9,832 nt of DNA, from the NCBI GenBank assembly GCA_019310865.1, contig JAFDDL010000099.1:1-9832 (forward strand), read 5' to 3'. Shown one piece after another: positions 6,574 through 9,832 of the stretch. The translations under genes and the position numbers were made by a program. The notes under the pieces were generated by a model, which made no database searches, had not been told where the DNA came from, and saw only the letters and a program-made list of their open reading frames with translations. Every line of letters starts with the position of its first letter. The first letter of the stretch is position 1. Source of the DNA: Deltaproteobacteria bacterium (GTDB lineage: Bacteria > Desulfobacterota > Desulfobacteria > Desulfobacterales > JAFDDL01).

Positions 6574-7419
6574 TCAGGTTCCATGACAATCTCGCCAGAA
6601 CCCGGCGATGTCTTCTCCGGAAGTGATCCATGCACCGGTTTTTGACTTCATATAGGTCAGCAGGTCATCCAGTAGTTGCACCCGGCTGAAACGCCCGATA
6701 ATCTGTGGATGAAACACAAGGTTCAAAAAGGCGCCATGCGTGTAAATCGCATCGAATTCCTCGGTCCAGATGTCAAAAACCTGCTTGCAGCTTGAGATAC
6801 CGCGACGCACGGGTTCGGACAAGGTGAAAAAGAAGAAGGAGCCGTCTTCCCACAACCACTGGGTGGGAAGTTCCACAATCTTGGTCGAACTATCACGCTC
6901 AGCCCTGAGATAGGGGTAATCGTCGTCCATCAGGTTAGAAGAGTATAGAAAATCATATTCGTTCATGAGCCGCATACCGGCATCGGTGATTTCATATAAC
7001 GGGGAGCGATATCCACGTGGCCGGACCTTCAGGATTTTGTCGAAGACGTCCATGCACCGGTCCATGATCTCTTTTTCTTTCTCATAACCAGCCGTTTGAT
7101 CAAACTCATGCAGATAACCGTGATAACCCATTTCATGCCCCCGGGCGACTATCTCACGGCATATTTCCGGATATTTTTCGATGATCCATGCGGGTGTGAA
7201 GAAGGTGCTTTTTATACCGTGTTTTTCCAGAACATCAAGAATTTTCGGCATGCCAATCTTCGGCCCGTAGGATCCCTGCGCCAAGTTGCCGGGGCGATTC
7301 CAGTTATCAGGGTTCCTGGATGTCCAAAGGGTTTCGCCATCCAGATCAAAACTGAACATCACCGCACACTGCTTGCCTTTGGGCCAGACAGGTGTCTTTG
7401 GTTTAGTTGGATGCATCAT
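6574..7419 (-). CDS. Polysaccharide-deacetylase-fold amidohydrolase, PuuE/cyclic-imidase type
   Basis: A 281-residue NodB-fold (CE4 superfamily) protein. Metal-site residues are in place: D25/D27 in SFDLDGET, H100 and H104 in YHGYLHE, the RGYRSP motif (135-140), and H237 in FHPQIIGR. The FHPQ-IGR ending and the W-x-R-N-P-x-N-W-x-RPG stretch (32-44) resemble the branch that holds the metal-independent allantoinase PuuE and cyclic imidase/HpPgdA-like proteins, rather than chitin deacetylases. There is no signal peptide, so it acts in the cytoplasm. Set between a deiminase-like hydrolase and a carbamoylase, a ring-opening role on a cyclic imide or ureide is more likely than wall modification. 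GAGG lies five bases before the first of two adjacent ATGs; either may be used. Substrate is inferred only. Confidence 0.88.
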   Translation of the reverse strand: MMHPTKPKTPVWPKGKQCAVMFSFDLDGETLWTSRNPDNWNRPGNLAQGSYGPKIGMPKILDVLEKHGIKSTFFTPAWIIEKYPEICREIVARGHEMGYHGYLHEFDQTAGYEKEKEIMDRCMDVFDKILKVRPRGYRSPLYEITDAGMRLMNEYDFLYSSNLMDDDYPYLRAERDSSTKIVELPTQWLWEDGSFFFFTLSEPVRRGISSCKQVFDIWTEEFDAIYTHGAFLNLVFHPQIIGRFSRVQLLDDLLTYMKSKTGAWITSGEDIAGFWRDCHGT

Positions 7420-7434
7420 AATAACCTCTTTTGC

Positions 7435-7503
7435 TTCAAACCCACTTCCACTTCTACTTCTATATGCCCAGAAGTGGTTTCAAAGCCTTTGAACCCACTT
7501 CTA
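7435..7503. repeat. Hairpin-forming intergenic repeat between the deiminase-like and imidase-like genes
   Basis: The spacer holds a long near-perfect inverted repeat, 7470-7485 against 7487-7502 (16-base arms, one mismatch that can pair as G-U in RNA), overlapping the TAG stop of the upstream gene. The 7470-7477 arm (AGAAGTGG) can also pair with CCACTTCT at 7448-7455, giving a competing hairpin. AACCCACTTC occurs twice as a direct repeat (7439-7448, 7492-7501), and the minus strand shows a short run of GAAGTR units. There is no U-tract, so it is not a typical intrinsic terminator. It may be a dispersed intergenic element or a processing/stability structure within the operon mRNA. Confidence 0.75.
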
Positions 7504-8523
7504 GTCCCTTTCGCGGATCAACGGCAACGTCGAACAATGGATGCTGCCACCGTTGCATTGGCATTCGGCGTAATCAATGGGAACGACTTCAATGCCGGCT
7601 TTTATCATTCTTTCCGCAGTGCCCTCCCCGTTATTAATTGCCAGGAGAACTCTGCCCGGTCGAACAGCCAGGCAGTTAGTGATCATATAATGGTCTGCGT
7701 GATGAACCTCGATGGTATGGATTTTTCGTTCCTTCAACAGATCGAGAAACCAGTAGGGAAGTCGTGCCGAGTTTACCACCGCCATGTTATGATCTATCAT
7801 CGTAAAAGCACCATCCAGGTGAAGACTGTGGCCTGTCAACGGTACTCGAACGAGTTTGACGCCCTGGACAGCCAGTACTTCTTCGATCTGTCCGGCAGCC
7901 GATTCATTTTGCCGAAACGACATCCCGATGATCGCGGTTTCTTCGTCAATATAGGCAAAGCTACCGCCTTCAAAAAGCCCATTCCCATGAATCGTTCGCA
8001 GAATCGGCATACCGAGCGCCACCAGCTTTCGCATTACATAGAATTCCTCACCGCGCCTGCCGGTGCCGGGTTTCTCACCTGCCGGGCCCATGCGCGAAAT
8101 CAGGGCTCCTCCGTTCAATGCAACCGCGTTGTCCCGAACGAACATGGCTTTGGGATCCCGCGGTGAACATTCCGCCATATTTATGACTTCAGCACCCTCA
8201 TTACGGAGCGCTTCTACCATGGCATCATGTTCGGCTTGCATTTTGACAAGATCAGGGGGTTCCATTCGGCGCCAGTACCACTGTTCCTCCTTGTCTATAA
8301 TGGCCTCCAGTTTTGGATCGTATTGATCGGCCGTAATACGATTGACTTCCGCTCCCGGGCGATGAACCATCACCATCTTTAACAATCCGACATCATTATA
8401 GACGCCCCAACGGCGGCCCCACACGCGCGTTTGCATCTCCTCGGCCTCAAAAACAGGCGTCGGCCGAGGGGGTATCAGCTTCAACACCTCATGATAATAT
8501 TGGGGACTATCTTTTAGACTCAT
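7501..8523 (-). CDS. Arginine-deiminase-superfamily hydrolase (guanidino-group-modifying enzyme)
   Basis: A 340-residue protein of the amidinotransferase/arginine deiminase/DDAH fold. The expected catalytic set can be read: D131 in FVRDNAV, E185 in FEGGSF, H235 and D237 in SLHLDGAFTMID, and the nucleophile C330 in GGSIHCSTLPL. The HLD-FTMID block and the NCLAVRPGRVLL segment are close to arginine deiminase style. An N-terminal extension of about 45 residues precedes the first conserved strand (LLKMVMVHRPG). The family attacks guanidino or amidine carbons through a cysteine adduct, giving a ureido product and ammonia, or transferring the amidino group. No ornithine carbamoyltransferase or carbamate kinase gene is nearby, so an arginine-fermentation role is unlikely; a guanidino acid feeding the carbamoylase fits better. 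AGGAG lies seven bases before the ATG; the stop is TAG. Confidence 0.9.
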   Translation of the reverse strand: MSLKDSPQYYHEVLKLIPPRPTPVFEAEEMQTRVWGRRWGVYNDVGLLKMVMVHRPGAEVNRITADQYDPKLEAIIDKEEQWYWRRMEPPDLVKMQAEHDAMVEALRNEGAEVINMAECSPRDPKAMFVRDNAVALNGGALISRMGPAGEKPGTGRRGEEFYVMRKLVALGMPILRTIHGNGLFEGGSFAYIDEETAIIGMSFRQNESAAGQIEEVLAVQGVKLVRVPLTGHSLHLDGAFTMIDHNMAVVNSARLPYWFLDLLKERKIHTIEVHHADHYMITNCLAVRPGRVLLAINNGEGTAERMIKAGIEVVPIDYAECQCNGGSIHCSTLPLIRERD

Positions 8524-8562
8524 CTCGCCTCTCCTTTCAAGGACTCCGTTTTTCTGCCTTCT

Positions 8563-9723
8563 TTAACAAGACCGGGTCTGAGCACATATATCATCGGTCT
8601 GCTCTGCCGTTAATTTATTCATCATGGATTCGAGTGATTTACCCGTCCATTGCTCCAGCTGAGATTTAATCTTCAATGCGTTTCCCAGCCGTCTTTTAAT
8701 GTCTCGCCGTCGATCCAAGTTGGCTTCATGTTCCTTCATCTTGGCCCCAAATCTTGAATTCAATGTAACGAGTCGGCTTCCGCAAACCAGTTTATCCGCC
8801 AGATAAACAATTTCCTTCTCCCGAATCGATTCCCCTTCCTTCAGGGATATATCCATATGCGCACCCACAATACCGGCAATTTCACGATAGCCAAGCTTGT
8901 TGAGAATCTGTTCGGCCACGCCGGCATGGTCAACTTGTCCCCTGGCCAGATCGTGAAGCAGGCCGGCGGCCACAACCAAGTCCAAATCCAGGTCGAACCC
9001 AACGCTATTCATTTCTTTTCCGAGATTCAGCGCCACCTGTGCCACCGCCAGACAATGATCAATAATTTTTTTATTGGCATGAAAGATATCCGTCATCATC
9101 GCCATGCATTCGTCGCTTGCCGGAATGTGTCGCCGCTGATAACGCGACCGTATGATTTGATAATCCTTGGGGGTATCCATGTCAAGCAGGACGCCCCCGT
9201 CTGCAACCGGCACATCAACAGCAGACAGCTCATGTTGCTCCATGAAGGAGCGCAGTCCCCCATCGCCGTCAAAATTCAGTATTTTTTGCCTGAAGCAGCT
9301 TGAAATCAGGGGCGGGTGACCCCGCCGGCCCTGAAAGACCGGATGGAGTATGTGCGCTGGTTGATATGCAGCCAGCAATGCCCTCACCGTTCCGGGTCTC
9401 ACCAGTGGAATATCCGTCGGAAGGATGAAAAAAGCGTCACGATCCGTTTCCAGACTGTCAATCCCAGCCTTAATTGAAGAAAACATGCCGCTCGCCCAGG
9501 ATTCATTCACCACATTTCGAACATTTAGCGGCGTCAGCACGGATGAAACATCCTCAGCCCTGAAACCTGTCACCACACAGATATCCTCAATACCAGCGGA
9601 ACGAAACATGCGCACCACTTGCTCAATGACCGTGGTTTCCCCCATGGACATCAAGGGCTTTAATGCACTCATTCGAGAGGACATACCAGCTGCCGGAATA
9701 ATGGCGGACATTGCCGTTTTCAT
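8563..9723 (-). CDS. MocA/MobA-like nucleotidyltransferase fused to an HD domain (probable Mo-cofactor maturation)
   Basis: A 386-residue two-domain protein. Residues 1-195 form an NTP-transferase domain: IIPAAGMSSRM with K22-P-L, LPTDIPLV with D104, RRGHPPLI at 133-140, and DMDTPKDY at 181-188. GHPP is typical of the MocA-like enzymes that attach CMP to molybdopterin for xanthine-dehydrogenase-family hydroxylases. Residues 215-330 form an HD domain with H223, H257-D258 and D310 (LADK), resembling metal-dependent phosphohydrolases. The Mo hydroxylase genes in the same cluster support the cofactor role; the job of the HD part is unknown. I chose the ATG at 9723, preceded by AAGGA with nine bases spacing, over the longer GTG start at 9783, which has no ribosome site and adds residues before the conserved fold begins. 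It ends 39 bases before the deiminase-like gene. Confidence 0.88.
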   Translation of the reverse strand: MKTAMSAIIPAAGMSSRMSALKPLMSMGETTVIEQVVRMFRSAGIEDICVVTGFRAEDVSSVLTPLNVRNVVNESWASGMFSSIKAGIDSLETDRDAFFILPTDIPLVRPGTVRALLAAYQPAHILHPVFQGRRGHPPLISSCFRQKILNFDGDGGLRSFMEQHELSAVDVPVADGGVLLDMDTPKDYQIIRSRYQRRHIPASDECMAMMTDIFHANKKIIDHCLAVAQVALNLGKEMNSVGFDLDLDLVVAAGLLHDLARGQVDHAGVAEQILNKLGYREIAGIVGAHMDISLKEGESIREKEIVYLADKLVCGSRLVTLNSRFGAKMKEHEANLDRRRDIKRRLGNALKIKSQLEQWTGKSLESMMNKLTAEQTDDICAQTRSC

Positions 9724-9832
9724 GAGGTTGTATCCTTTTTTACATACTAACCCTATCAGATTTATCAGGACTGTTTCGCCCACCTAAAGGTGAATTGGGG
9801 GGTGAATTTCCTTTGTGTTCTCCACTTCCTGC
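9724..9832 (-). promoter_or_regulatory. Leader/upstream region of the seven-gene cluster with short repeats
   Basis: This should contain the promoter of the cluster if none lies beyond the window. Visible structure: a dyad CACCT-AA-AGGTG at 9781-9792, a direct repeat GGTGAATT at 9789-9796 and 9801-9808 (12-base step), and a direct repeat TATCAG at 9754-9759 and 9763-9768. These could be regulator sites. I see no convincing -35/-10 pair, no sigma-54 box and no recognisable riboswitch. Confidence 0.35.

Noticed and set aside
7096..8166. A 356-codon plus-strand open frame antisense to the imidase-like and deiminase-like genes
   Set aside because: It runs across two well-supported minus-strand genes and their spacer, shows no recognisable family motifs, and its residues look like a shadow of conserved codons.
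9724..9783. A 20-residue N-terminal extension of the nucleotidyltransferase from a GTG at 9783
   Set aside because: There is no ribosome site before the GTG, while the ATG at 9723 has AAGGA at good spacing and starts right at the conserved fold.
1..9832. CRISPR array, tRNA/rRNA gene, insertion sequence or phage genes
   Set aside because: No regularly spaced repeats, no cloverleaf or rRNA-like sequence, no transposase and no terminal inverted repeats were seen.

Overview
The window looks like a chromosomal stretch of an anaerobic bacterium, probably of the Desulfobacterota (sulfate-reducer type). This is an inference from the gene families and mixed base composition; no rRNA, tRNA or taxonomic marker is present, so the assignment is soft.

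Layout: positions 1-66 hold nothing I can recognise. Positions 67-713 (minus strand) are a PIN-toxin/ribbon-helix-helix antitoxin pair. Positions 928-1586 (plus strand) are a second pair, a Phd/YefM-type antitoxin and another PIN toxin. The two pairs are divergent and share a 214-base control region with two TTGACA promoters and palindromic operator-like sites. This half is visibly more AT-rich than the rest.

Positions 1595-9723 are one compact minus-strand cluster of seven genes, read from the right edge towards the left: (1) a fusion of a molybdopterin-nucleotidyltransferase-like domain with an HD domain; (2) an arginine-deiminase-superfamily hydrolase; (3) a polysaccharide-deacetylase-fold protein of the PuuE/cyclic-imidase type; (4) an M20-family N-carbamoyl amino acid/allantoate amidohydrolase; (5-7) the large molybdopterin, FAD and 2Fe-2S subunits of a xanthine-dehydrogenase-family hydroxylase. 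Spacings are short (15 to 81 bases), and the three hydroxylase subunits are joined by 4-base ATGA overlaps.

Together the genes read as catabolism of a nitrogen heterocycle. The Mo enzyme would hydroxylate a ring, the imidase-like protein open it, the deiminase-like protein convert a guanidino group to a ureido group, and the carbamoylase release the amine. The first gene would mature the Mo cofactor. A cyclic guanidine or purine-like compound fits this set; the substrate is not shown by the sequence.

Most notable is an in-frame amber (TAG) codon in the 2Fe-2S subunit gene. It is followed by 43 well-preserved codons carrying the second iron-sulfur cluster motif, so the gene is either freshly broken, misassembled, or read through.
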